Shown: positions 30,701 through 41,000 of the stretch, one piece after another | Layout of the letters: every line of letters begins with the position of its first letter | Numbering within the stretch: position 1 is the stretch's first letter | Assembly: GCF_035582795.1 (NCBI RefSeq) | Contig: NC_134366.1 | Span: 4,446,828-4,510,827 of the forward strand | DNA length: 64,000 bases | From: Mycteria americana | Lineage: Eukaryota > Chordata > Aves > Ciconiiformes > Ciconiidae | Reading direction: 5' to 3' | Position numbers and translations under genes: made by a program | The notes under the pieces: generated by a model | Database searches by the model: none | What the model saw: only the letters and a program-made list of their open reading frames with translations | What the model was told of the DNA's origin: nothing

Positions 30701-32769
30701 AGCATTTGGATTCTGTACTTTGTCATGTAAGAAGGCTTCATAGGACTTTACAGCAGCTGTGAAATCACAGCTTGCATGTTCGTGTAGATGTTGAGGACAC
30801 AATGAGCTGAGTACAGCAGCTTCATCCAGGGTGAAGCATCTGTTCTACCTGTGTCTTCTCAAACTAATCACTCACTGTGAAAAGGCTACAAAGAGACCTG
30901 GTTACACTGCTTTTTCATCCTGGCCCTTCTGTAATATTGGGATATAGATACTTCTTGTGATTATAGCTGGCTAACAGTGGTCATGCTTTCCTCACCATCT
31001 CCTCTGTATCTCTGTTTGTCAAAGTGGATGTTGGATGGGAGGCATTGAGAAGTTCATCAAAGACTGGATGACGCTATGCGCAGAAAGCTGAAAAACCAGA
31101 CAGTCATCTAGATTGTCCTGGGAAAATAGCTTGTAGTAACTCATCCTCAGCTGTTTGCAGTTGTACTTTTCAACCTTTTTTTGATCTGTGAGAGCCTTCA
31201 CATAATTACAGGTACGACAAAAGCCCTTCAGGAGTCTTACAAGCATATATTGCTATATACAAAGAATGACCTTGTTTTCCTTAAGCATCTTGTATGGACA
31301 CTTCAGAAAGAGACTATGGGCTCTGAAGTCTCCACAGACTACAGGTTGAAAACCTCTGCCATAAGCATTGTTTCTGAAACACTATTGAAAAACAGTTTCC
31401 AATAACAAGGCAAATAAAGCCAATGAAATGAATGGGTTTTGCATTTCTTTTATTGCCACTGTTTACTAAAGTCACTCTGGACTTTTTTTTTTTTTTTTGC
31501 GATACCCTCTGAAATTTTTATATTTATTTCTGGCAGGGCTGGGCTGGAAAGATAATATGAAGTTTACTATCTGCATGGTTCACAGGCTGGATTTAGTAGG
31601 GATTTAGTAGCAGTGTCAGACACATGAGCACTGAAACCTCACAAGCTGACACAGTCAGTATATTTTTGCCCATTTGAATGTTGATTTCCTGCAGTATGTT
31701 TACTGCATGAGTGTCCTATCCTTTTGATTGGAAACAGCAGCAATACAGCTTCTCTTGCAAGATTATAACTGAAACCAGAAAAGGAGAAGGGGATGATTTC
31801 TGCCTTTAGATCTGACTCAATGAAAGCTGCTCAAAAACTTAATCTTGTTTATATACTTTCAAGAACTGGAAATCTTTCTCTTAGTTTTTATTGTTACTTT
31901 TTTTTTCAAGGTGCTTGGCATGCTGCTTCCAGTTAATTTTCCTGCTGTTCTCAATGGATTTGCATATGTTTGTATTTGCTGCTTCGCATTGTTTTTGCTG
32001 CCCAAATTGAGATTAGAGCTGAAACAAATGAAGCTTAATAGCATAATTATTTTTAGTCTTATCTTTCAGCTTCATGATCAAAGATGAACTGTAGACTTTA
32101 TCTGAAAAAAAGCTGTTCATATTTCAGGAAGGGAGAAAAGAACTGGAGTCAAGATTAGTATGGCAAGGAGCATAAACAAGCCAGGAGTTATTTTAATTTG
32201 GAATTCAGAAAAAGGTTTCTAACTGCCAGAAGAGTGAAGTTTTAAAGTAACTTTCCAGTGGAAAGAGAAGGTGAGAAAAAGAAAAGCCTACTGAATTTTA
32301 AGAGGGGAGTTGATCGGTTTAGGAGTGGGAGTAATATGCTGTGAAAAGAATGGCAATTACAGAGTTTCCTTCAGATTAAGTGTCCTTATGACATTGTGCT
32401 GCTCTGGAACACTTGAGGGTCAGAGACCAACAGTTCTAACTCTGCTAAATATGTTTTGTTCTTGATCATTTTGGCTTTGCATATTTTTAGTTACTGACTT
32501 CTTTTGTCTATGGAATTTATGAAGAAAATCTGAATCTTTGAGCTAACCAGAGGTCCTGCATAGCCCTTCATATGCAAGCACAGAAGCTATCATGCTATCC
32601 AGAAACAGAATTTCATCCATCATTGATATGACAATATTATGAAAAGACACAATTTTACAAAATGACATGAACAAGGCAACTTATGGCAACTAATCCTTTC
32701 ATCACTACTGAAGAGGATCAGATTCTCTCAGGTCAGGTTTTGAGCAGGAGTCTAACAAACACTATTATT
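24720..32769. other. Intergenic region between the receptors, first part
   Basis: No gene recognised in about 8 kb. It contains a proline/serine-rich chance frame at 26148-26618 in C-rich DNA, a short CpG-dense stretch at 26901-27006, a 16-nt direct duplication (GTGTCATATCACACA) near 29136-29166, and an AATAAA on the - strand near 28710. A T run lies at 31480-31498. Frames of 119-148 codons (for example 26633-27079, 28835-29206, 30403-30762) resemble no family I know. Confidence 0.6.
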
Positions 32770-33268
32770 GTGTCCAGTTCTGGTCCCCATAACTCAAGAA
32801 AGATGTGGCCAAACTGGAGAGGGTCAAAAGGAGGGCCATGAAGACGATCAAAGGGATGGACAACCTCCTTGATGAGAAAAGACTGAAAGAGTTAGGTTTT
32901 TTCTCCCTGGAGAAGAGAAGGTTTGGGTGGGGACCTCATCACAGTATTCCAGTACTAAAAGGGTGGCTACAAAGAGGATGGAGGCTGTCTCTTCACAAGG
33001 ACCCACATGGAGAAGACAAGGGGAACAGGTACAAGTTGCACCAGGATAGGTTTCATCTCGATATAAGAAAGAAATTTGGTACAGTGAGAACAATCATTCA
33101 CTGGAATAACCTCCCCAGGGACGTGGCAGAGTCCCCATCACTGGAGGTTTTCAAGATGCAATTGGACAGGGTGCTAGATAATCTCATCTAGGCTCCCTTT
33201 CTCATGAAAGGTTGGACCAGATGATTATTCAAGGTCCCTTCCAACCTGGGCTGTTGATTCTATGATTT
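32770..33268 (+). mobile_element. CR1 LINE 3' end, 5'-truncated
   Basis: It starts inside CR1 ORF2 (reading LERVKRRAMKTIKGMDNLL, then LFSLEKRR-like and RFHLDIRKKFG, then [18 protein letters not shown]), with a frameshift in the middle. It continues through a stop and the untranslated end (GGTCCCTTCCAACCTGGGCT) to a single ATTCTATGAT-like tail. More diverged than the copy at 13.4 kb, but clearly CR1. Confidence 0.93.
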
Positions 33269-34000
33269 TATTAACTGCTCTGCATTCCCTTCTGGAAGGT
33301 ATCTCACACTTGCCATTGACGATGGAGACAGTCTAGGGAGAGTCACCTTTGCCAATGTAATCTCAAATTATCAGCACAGTCAGTTCCTGCCCACTTCTGG
33401 TTGTTATTTAGCCTTGTAGTTGCAAGACACAGTTCTTCAATTGCAATGATGGACAGCTGCTGAAAAGGAGGAGCTAGACACCAAATACAGTATCTGAATT
33501 TAACTTCCAAATGGCACCTTTTTTGCATTTCACTCTGGACTCACCTGCTTTCATCTCTCTCCCTTCTCTCACCACCCCATTTTAACACCTGGTTTTCAAA
33601 TACAAATACTTAAATGAGGCAGAGGAACTTGGGTATTTTTCCTCTATGAAATAAAACCTCCCACAGCTAAGCATTTAAGTTTCATTACCTGGGCTCTGAG
33701 TTCCAGATATACTAAATGTAGGTGAAGGTAAAAGGAGGTGAGGTCACCATGCAGCAATGAAACAAGCCTTATCCTTTGAAATATAGGTTGTAGTTTTCAT
33801 TTTGGGATGTTAATTGTCCTATAGTACCAGCACTCCACATCAAAAAGTCAATAATCAAACAGTGGTTAGATACAGTAAATAGTCACAAAAGCTGCAGCAC
33901 ATAAACTTTTTGTACATTTACAAAAGCAAAATAAGAAAATTAGACAAGAAATACATTATGGTAGAAAAAATGGCTCAAGGAGCACTGCACACTTGTTTTT
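33269..34000. other. Intergenic stretch downstream of the - strand gene
   Basis: About 0.7 kb with no recognised gene or repeat. It follows the poly(A) signals of the unidentified - strand gene. Confidence 0.6.
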
Positions 34001-34002
34001 CT

Positions 34003-34025
34003 TTTAATTATGTACTGGTTTTAAT
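34003..34025 (-). promoter_or_regulatory. Paired ATTAAA poly(A) signals of the unidentified gene
   Basis: On the - strand ATTAAA occurs at 34025-34020 and again at 34008-34003, about 75-100 nt after the stop codon at 34101. It is followed by a GTGTGCAGTGCTCC stretch. This is the usual layout of a cleavage site and supports the terminal exon call. Confidence 0.5.
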
Positions 34026-34100
34026 AACATAGTCTTTCTAGGTCCAAAATATATTTCACAGTGAAAAATCAAACAAAGCACTGTTACACTCAATTGATAT

Positions 34101-34143
34101 TTACACACGCTTAGAAGCAAACCACTTGTTGGCTTCTTCCATC
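34101..34143 (-). CDS. Unidentified gene, last coding exon
   Basis: The - strand shows a strong acceptor (TTTCTATTTTTTTCAG), then 43 nt that complete an arginine codon and encode MEEANKWFASKRV and TAA. A short 3' untranslated region with two ATTAAA signals follows. The phase (one base completing AG|G) fits the exon at 35224-35474. I do not recognise the protein. Confidence 0.55.
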
Positions 34144-35223
34144 CTGAAAAAAATAGAAATGACAGCCACTGTGAATGGTGGCCATGCATGTCCAGCATCT
34201 TCAGCTTACATTCAACATAAAGATTTATAGAGAGCTAATTTGTGTGATGGCATCAGAGTCTGGTTTAGATAACTACATACACCTGAAGTATGATCTTTCC
34301 AGTAACACTGAGAAAGTTCGAGTGACTAAGGAAAGTCACATTTGCAAATGCATCAACACCGCCAATAAAAAAATCATAGTAGAAGGGGATTGCTTGTATA
34401 ATATATTGTATATTAAATATGTCAAGAGATACCATTTCTTCTAGTAAATTCAGTGCTGGTGAAAAGTACTGAAGACTTCAATTTGTCCACTGAACAAGAA
34501 ACACAGGGACTGTAACAGCAGAAATTTCCCCTCCACTGCCCTCCAACTTGTCTTGCTCCTGAGCGTTGGCTCTAGGAATTTAAGGGGCAAGTCCAAATTT
34601 TCATGACTATTCAGTCCTTGGCCTCTCTTGCTGAGACCGCCAAAAACCAGTAGTAATAGTAATATGCTGAGGCCAAACCCCAAGCCAAAGTGAAATGGCT
34701 TTGTTCTAACAATAACAACGGTTTTCTGTACTGATTTTAATTTAGCTGAGGACCTGGTCTCCAGTGTGCATGATAGGAGAGTGGTTTTGGTGATGTGGAC
34801 ATTTGCCCACGAGGCACTGGACTGAGATCCACCAACTCAAATTGCAGAGCACTGTAGGACAGCCAGGAAAACGACAGAATCCAAAAGTAAGCTCAGAAAA
34901 AGCCTCAGCAACAACAACAACAACAACAACAACAAAAGATCCAAACACCTTCTTGCTCTGGAGTGAAGCATGGCAAAAAGTCTCCAGCTAGAGGCAGTAT
35001 TCAACACCTTTTTCTCAAAAGTTCTAGTTTATTAATGCTTGAAAATTGGCTACTAGCCATTCATGCAAAATATACTTTGTGATTTTTTTAAATAATACAC
35101 TTACAGTATTGTCAATATAATACCTTGTGAAAGCCCATACTACAGAAAATACAAAACTAAATGATATCTGTTCATCTAACATTAGATAGTCTCATTGAAA
35201 AAAATGTCGAAGTATGCATTTAC
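34144..35223 (-). other. Probable last intron of the unidentified gene
   Basis: About 1.1 kb from gtaaat to a T-rich acceptor on the - strand. It includes a (CAA)n run at 34907-34935. The frame at 34450-34683 starts with a leucine-rich stretch that looks like a signal peptide, but it has no partner exon and is treated as chance. Confidence 0.45.
34907..34935. repeat. (CAA)n microsatellite
   Basis: About nine to ten CAA/ACA units on the + strand, (TTG)n on the other strand. Confidence 0.9.
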
Positions 35224-35474
35224 CTGATAGATCTGACTTTCCCTATCTCCCATGTCTTTCTGGACTGCAAAGTGCGTGATTCCTTGGGAAACTTTCTAAA
35301 ATAGCTTTTAGCAGCATCTAATGAGAGAGGAACCTCCAATCTATCAGTTAAAAATACTTCCGTGACTTTTGCAGAGAGTCTGGTAGAGACAAATTCTGCT
35401 CTCGGAGCAGCAAACCAGTGCTGAAGACTTGAAAAAAAGATGTCTGGATCATTTAACTCCCACTTAAGATACTG
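35224..35474 (-). CDS. Unidentified gene, penultimate coding exon
   Basis: On the - strand an 83-codon open frame runs from a CACAG acceptor (start QYLKWELNDPDIFF) to the donor ATCAG|gtaaat. Parts read SLQHWFAAPRAEFVSTRL, VFLTDRLEVPLSLDAAKSYF and TLQSRKTWEIGKVRSI. The composition is protein-like: four tryptophans, an amphipathic pattern, no low complexity. The phase-2 end is completed in phase by the exon at 34101-34143. The F..YL..E spacing and the later helical part are weakly reminiscent of RGS-like domains, which I offer only as a hypothesis. It lies downstream of ADCYAP1R1 on the same strand. An internal acceptor (GATCCAG at about 35446) is an in-frame alternative start of the exon. Confidence 0.55.
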
Positions 35475-35534
35475 CTGTGTAATGTAAGTGACTTAAACCT
35501 TTTTGCTGGGCCTCTGTGCAAGGATAGATTTCAC

Positions 35535-35570
35535 CTGAAAGGGCTGTAAGCATCTCATAAGAGCATGATC
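35535..35570 (-). CDS. Unidentified gene, possible 36-nt upstream exon
   Basis: The - strand shows ATTTTTACAG, then 36 nt encoding DHALMRCLQPFQ, then CAG|gtgaaa. It joins the next exon in phase 0. The implied intron (35475-35534) is only 60 nt, near the lower limit for vertebrates, so this exon is uncertain. Confidence 0.3.
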
Positions 35571-36029
35571 CTGTAAAAATATGAAGTCAATCTCAACATT
35601 TCTGTCTGTTTCAAATTATTTTTACATTCATTTACACTGCTACAACTAAGAGCAGATTATGTCCCATAAAGCACTATATAAGTGTTAAGTATTATTATTA
35701 ATATTTCTTTCACAACTTTCTGACCTTTTTTTTCTCCTTTTAAAAATAAGGAAACTAGCATTATTTTTAAAAACCTATGCTTAAAATGACATTAAAACTT
35801 TTTGTTTACCTAAACTAACAAAAACCAGTGAAATTAAAAGCTCACACTCAACTGACTCTAAAATTTGGAGTCTTTCGCTTTTTTTTTAGTTCATGATCAT
35901 GTCAACTAACACCAAAGAACAAGCCTGAATTTTGAATTTCCTGGTTACTATTAGTTTCAGTTCAAAACTTCAAATTTAAAATGTCATTTTCATTTTTGTT
36001 TTTTAATATATGCATACACATACACGCAC

Positions 36030-36052
36030 ATATATATATTTATATATATATA
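36030..36052. repeat. (TA)n microsatellite
   Basis: An alternating TA/TATATT stretch beginning just after short CACA runs. Confidence 0.8.
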
Positions 36053-36379
36053 TCAGTTCATAAATCCAAAATAAAGTGAGCGCTAGGACACTCCTCAAAG
36101 CCTTTATGCACTGTATAAAGACTTTCAAGAATTGACATCACCGACATTTGATTGAAGTAGATATGTACCAGTCGTGGCTTTAACTACAAGGCAAAGGTTG
36201 AAAGAACATTTTAGTTCCTCTCAAAGAAAAGCGGTAAGACCATTGGTGGTTAAACAAACAGAATATCCAAAGAGAGAGGAAACTGCCAGGTGTGGGAAGT
36301 CATCCGAAGTCTTTATCTTTTCCTTCAATACCATCTTATTGTTCAGTTTAGTTGCTCACCAAATGCAGATGACTTTTAC

Positions 36380-36421
36380 CTTCCAAGATGATCATGCCAG
36401 ATCCCTCTTGTGCCTCTTGCT
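36380..36421 (-). CDS. Unidentified gene, alternative candidate 42-nt exon
   Basis: The - strand has a good acceptor (GACTCTTCCCTGCCAG) and donor (GGAAG|gtaaaa) around 42 nt. In one frame it reads QEAQEGSGMIILE and ends in phase 1, which fits the internal acceptor of the 35.4 kb exon (G|AC) but not the exon at 35535-35570. So at most one of the two arrangements is right. Confidence 0.25.
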
Positions 36422-37344
36422 CTGGCAGGGAAGAGTCAACACACAGAAGTCAAGCAGGTTGCAAAGGCACCACACTGTGAGACAGCAGTACCCAAAAACA
36501 TGCCATGTTTGGACACGGATGCAGATGGTTCAGGGTTATCTGGAGGGAAAGGCCATCCTGGAATTAACTTTTGCTCTTAACGTGGGAGGGAGGGGACAGG
36601 TTTTTTTATTATTCAAATAATCCAATCAATAAATCTCTCGATCGATCAGTCAATGCCAAAAATATAGATATATCTCAACTGCATGGCCCATTTAGAAAAT
36701 TCACAGCTTAGCTAGAACATTAAGCATTCTCAGAAGTGTCCCTGGGTACATAAAAAGACAGCTGATCCCATCTCTCTTGCCTGGAGTCCCCCCACTGATT
36801 GATGGTAGCTATGCAGCTTCACATTGGCACAGCAGTTTCTTTAAGTCCACTCAGAACATCTGACTAAATCCAGCCATGAACTTAATTTTCTGGAGTTCTT
36901 CCTGAATCGGCTGGTTTGATTAACCCAAGAATATTCGCTCCATCCTAAGACTCAAAAGAGAAACACTGCAGAAATTCACACACCAAAAGACAGGGACAGG
37001 CTAAGATATGTTTGACTAGGAAAAAAAGAAGGCAAATCCAAACCAAAATGGAAAACAATTTGAAAAATAACAATGGTCATGTCCAGTCACAGATTAGTAT
37101 CAGTTTGGCAACCAAGGATCACAACTGCACAGCAATCACGTGTTACTTCTGACTGACAACAGATTACTTGCAGATGCTCTGAAATGTAAGTGGGTGGGCT
37201 TGGCCTGTTGTTTGTCTTTTAAACATTTTTCTGTTAATGGCCTTGAGTACAGTTGGGTATTTACAGTGTTTGTTAAAAAGATATATATATATACACATTT
37301 CCTTTGCTTTTTCACCTCTGCCAACATCAAGGAAATGTTGGGAA
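36422..37344 (-). other. Stretch below the ADCYAP1R1 stop codon
   Basis: About 0.9 kb. It may belong to the ADCYAP1R1 3' untranslated region, which is kilobases long in mammals, or be intergenic. An AATAAA on the - strand lies near 36605-36610 without a clear GU-rich follower. No exon recognised. Confidence 0.4.
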
Positions 37345-37750
37345 GGAGAGGAGAGGAGAGGAGAGGAGAGGAGAGGAGAGGAGAGGAGAGGAGAGGAGAG
37401 GAGAGGAGAGGAGAGGAGAGGAGAGGAGAGGAGAGGAGAGGAGAGGAGAGGAGAGAAGAGGAAAGGAAAGGAAAGGAAAGGAAAGGAAAGGAAAGGAAAG
37501 GAAAGGAAAGGAAAGGAAAGGAAAGGAAAGGAAAGGAAAGGAAAGGAAAGGAAAGGAAAGGAAAGGAAAGGAAAGGAAAGGAAAGGAAAGGAAAGGAAAG
37601 GAAAGGAAAGGAAAGGAAAGGAAAGGAAAGGAAAGGAAAGGAAAGGAAAGGAAAGGAAAGGAAAGGAAAGGAAAGGAAAGGAAAGGAAAGGAAAGGAAAG
37701 GAAAGGAAAGGAAAGGAAAGGAAAGGAAAGGAAAGGAAAGGAAAGGAAAA
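37345..37750 (-). repeat. Compound (GGAGA)n(GGAAA)n pentanucleotide repeat
   Basis: On the + strand about 22 GGAGA units are followed, after one boundary near 37456, by about 58 nearly perfect GGAAA units. It is pure purine on the + strand and therefore pure pyrimidine (TCTCC/TTTCC) on the ADCYAP1R1 sense strand. It begins less than 100 nt past that gene's stop codon. The long Lys/Gly/Glu/Arg frames read across it on the + strand are artefacts. Confidence 0.98.
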
Positions 37751-37846
37751 GGAAGAGACCTACACCACCACCAAAATGATGATTTTTTTCTTTTTAAAGG
37801 GATGGTTTTTGGTTTGCTTGTTGATTGATATTTTTTCCTTAGGTGC

Positions 37847-38035
37847 TCATGTCGCTAGGTTCTCCGCATTTATGCTGGACATCCGAATCTGAGAGCTGCT
37901 CTTGCTCAGAATGGAGAGTTGTGTCCCCCCGTTCACTCCGCTGCTCGCTAGAGAAGGATGACGATGTTTGAAATCCACAGCAAAATACCGGTTGACTTTC
38001 CAGCTCCTCCATTTTCTCTTTATTTCTGATTGCAC
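37847..38035 (-). CDS. ADCYAP1R1: ADCYAP1R1 last coding exon: cytoplasmic tail
   Basis: The - strand acceptor ends CTAAAG and the exon starts GTGCAATCAG (VQSE). The tail ends ENLAT, then TGA at 37849-37847. It is 189 nt long. The usual mammalian GLPADNLAT-like end reads SINAENLAT here. [20 protein letters not shown] is conserved. Confidence 0.96.
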   Translation of the reverse strand: MQSEIKRKWRSWKVNRYFAVDFKHRHPSLASSGVNGGTQLSILSKSSSQIRMSSINAENLAT

Positions 38036-41000
38036 CTTTAGGGAGAAACTTCAAAAGGTCATTTTTTATGTACTTAGCCGCTCGAGGACATGCTGACAAA
38101 TTATCAAGTTTAGAAAAAACCCCCACAATTTGAAAGAACAATTTTTAAGACTACTATTAATCTCCTTACTTCACCAAAATCTGAAGTAACTTCTCCATGT
38201 CTGAAAGAGGTCCAGCATGCAGTGGGAATAACAGCCTGAGTTCTGTGTCTCTGACTTCAGATAATTTAGGATCAGCCCCGAGGTGCATAGAAGACCTGTT
38301 CAACACTAACTCCAACATGATTCTTTAGCTAGCTTCTTGGAAAAAAATGTCCTGTTTTCATCAATGAGCAGTACCAAATACATAACAAGGAGTCAAAGGA
38401 ACCAGCAACCAAAAGGTACTAGACAGTAATGAAATAACCTGTCCACAAAGGCAGCTTGTCTCTCACCTGCCATTAATGGATGCGTGTCTACTGAAACCTT
38501 TGCCTCCTGCTTTCAGATCACCTCTAAGCAGATGACAGCTCTTGGATTCATATATATCTATGACAGCCTCCTTTCCCTTGAGCTGTTTTCATAGGCACCC
38601 ACAGTAAATCACCAACAGTAAAACAATCCGTGGTCAGAAGTCCAATTAGAAAGTAAGTAAAAAATTCTATAGTTTTTCTACTTTTCATTCATCACCAATT
38701 TCCTGGCAATCTTGCTAGGTGTGCGTATTTGTACATATATACATAAGATCGTAAGGATTTAATATAAGATAATACTAGGTCAGACTCAATCTATTACCCA
38801 TTCCTGACAGTAGCCTGTAGCATATTTCTGAATGAAAAAGCATAAGAACAAGGAAATATGTAGAGATATTTTCTCAATATGTTTTTGCAGTCTCCAATGA
38901 GCTGCTGAGTCAAAGGTGTTCTTGTCTTTAATAGTAATTACTAGATCTTCCTACACTAGTACAGTTGTCAAAATGGATCAGTATATGTCAAAATGCTAAA
39001 CAAGTGTTTCAACTGTATTGGACACTAACTACAGGGAGGAAAAGTCCAGCTGGAAAACTTAGATTCTCCTTCTAGTACCTCTAAAATTCTGTTTTAGTTA
39101 GCGTATAGGTAGGTATAGATTAGATAGAGTATGGAGGTATATTACCTCTGTAAAAAGAAAATAGTGTTTGCATATGTAACAGTATAATATACCAAAGGTG
39201 AAGCCTTTCTTACCCTAAGTAATTTAGTGGAAGCACAAGTCATTCTCTAATGTCTTGAGAGGTAAAATGGTTTTAATTAATCTGATTGTGTTTGTTAGTT
39301 TGGCTAAGAACAGCTCCCCCCCCTCCAAGGGGTTACAGGAATCTGACACACTGTTTGTGTTACCTTGGGAGGTGCTTATCTCCATATTGGTTTTAGACAA
39401 GACCTTCTGGCTATTCTTTTAGCACTCATGGAATGGATGAAACAACAGTTGTAGGTGGGAGAGGTGGATATCCAGTAATGCCAGCTGGTGAAGTATGAAT
39501 GCAGGCACTAATTCCAGCAAGGCATGATCCAGAATTCACCTTCTGAGCTACATGGGACTGAGCCATGAATAATGCTTTAACATTTACCTATGAGTCCTTT
39601 AACAGTCACCTTGTTAAGCCCATGAGCAAAGATGACCTATAAGATTGTTTAATGAACTTAAAGAGATTGTTATGGTTATCTGAGAAGGAATCACTTGGCT
39701 CAAGGAATTAGAGACCTTTTGTACTAAAGACCAGCTATTGCACGCTGTATGTGAACAAGCACAGAACACCTACTGCACTAAAACTGGTAGAAATAAATGG
39801 TCTCAGCCTCCTTGAAAAGAAAAAAAGAAGGTGATTTTTAGGAGAAGTCTTCTGTTGGACTGCACAATAGATGTGTATCAGTAGAGGAGAGAATAGATGA
39901 ACTGTATATATTCCTCTTAGGCAGCCTTGAGGAGGGAGTCTTTTTCCATTAATTCAGAAAACTATTGTCTCAGGTATTCAGTCTGATAAACAAAGGCAGG
40001 GGAATTTCAATTTGCAGATCAGAACAGGTGAATTGGAAAAAAAACAAACATGGGAAGCTGACGCTAGCAGCAGCAGCAGCAGTTGCCATGTGCTGAGACG
40101 AGTATGAGGCTCGCAAAGTACCCGGAGGGGTGTCTGAGCGGGTTTCTGGGCATCTGACACCCTTGGGCTCTGTGTGTGGAGGCACCGGCCGGCAGGAGTC
40201 AGATCTCACAAGGGGAGTGGGCAACAGTTGGGTGGTGCCAGCTGTCCCCATGGCCAGGTCAAACTGAGGGAAGCCGCATATAACCAGCTCCTGGGGAGCA
40301 CCCAACCAGGAGTGCAAACAGGGTACAGCCTCTGTTGGGAGCAGCATCAGCAATAGGACGTGGCATCTGTTGGGTGTACCATCAGCAACAGGGCACGGCA
40401 TCTGTTGAGAGCGGCACCAGCAGTTTGTGTGACAGTTCGCGCAGGAAGGACTGTGCACTCTGCCAGTTATTGGGCTGCTGCCTGCTTTGTTCATCTGCAG
40501 GCTTAGGCTGCAGCCCTGGTGGTCACCTGAGCTAGCTGGTTGCTGTGCAAGCCTACCAAACAGCTTGAGGTCTCCAGGGAATTAGAAGGGATTATTAGGC
40601 AGTGCTTTGAGGTTTTTGGAAGCATGGTAGTAGAGACCAGGCAGGAATCAGCTACCTAGCCAGGCTAGCCTGGGAAGAGTGGAGGCAGCCACCCAGACAG
40701 AGCTTCCCATCAGGGAAGCTGCTGTCCAGGTGGACGGATGCAAAGACTGCAACCCTACCTCCTGGGTGGAGGAGGGTGGAAGCTCCAACCTGCTCAAGGT
40801 GGGCTCTGGTAGAGTCATTCAGGCAGCAGGTGGAGGAGCCGCAGGAGGAAGTTAGCAGGCTATGCTGTGTTAGGGACGGTGAACAGGAAATAAAGTATTA
40901 CTTGAGACTTTGCAAGAAGAAATATTAGGGCCCTGTGGCACTGACCTCCAAGGAATACCATACAAAGAGCTTCAACAGAGAACAGACAGCACCTTGGAGA

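Noticed and set aside
34450..34683. Signal-peptide-like - strand frame (MGFGLSILLLLLVFGG)
   Set aside because: A leucine-rich start alone is weak; there is no donor in phase with the exons around it and no homologue known to me.
36174..36620. 148-codon + frame
   Set aside because: No recognisable features, and it lies antisense to the region between the unidentified gene and PAC1.
37140..37892. Three + strand frames of 174-250 codons rich in Lys, Gly, Glu and Arg
   Set aside because: They are translations of the GGAGA/GGAAA repeat, open in all three frames because the units contain no T.
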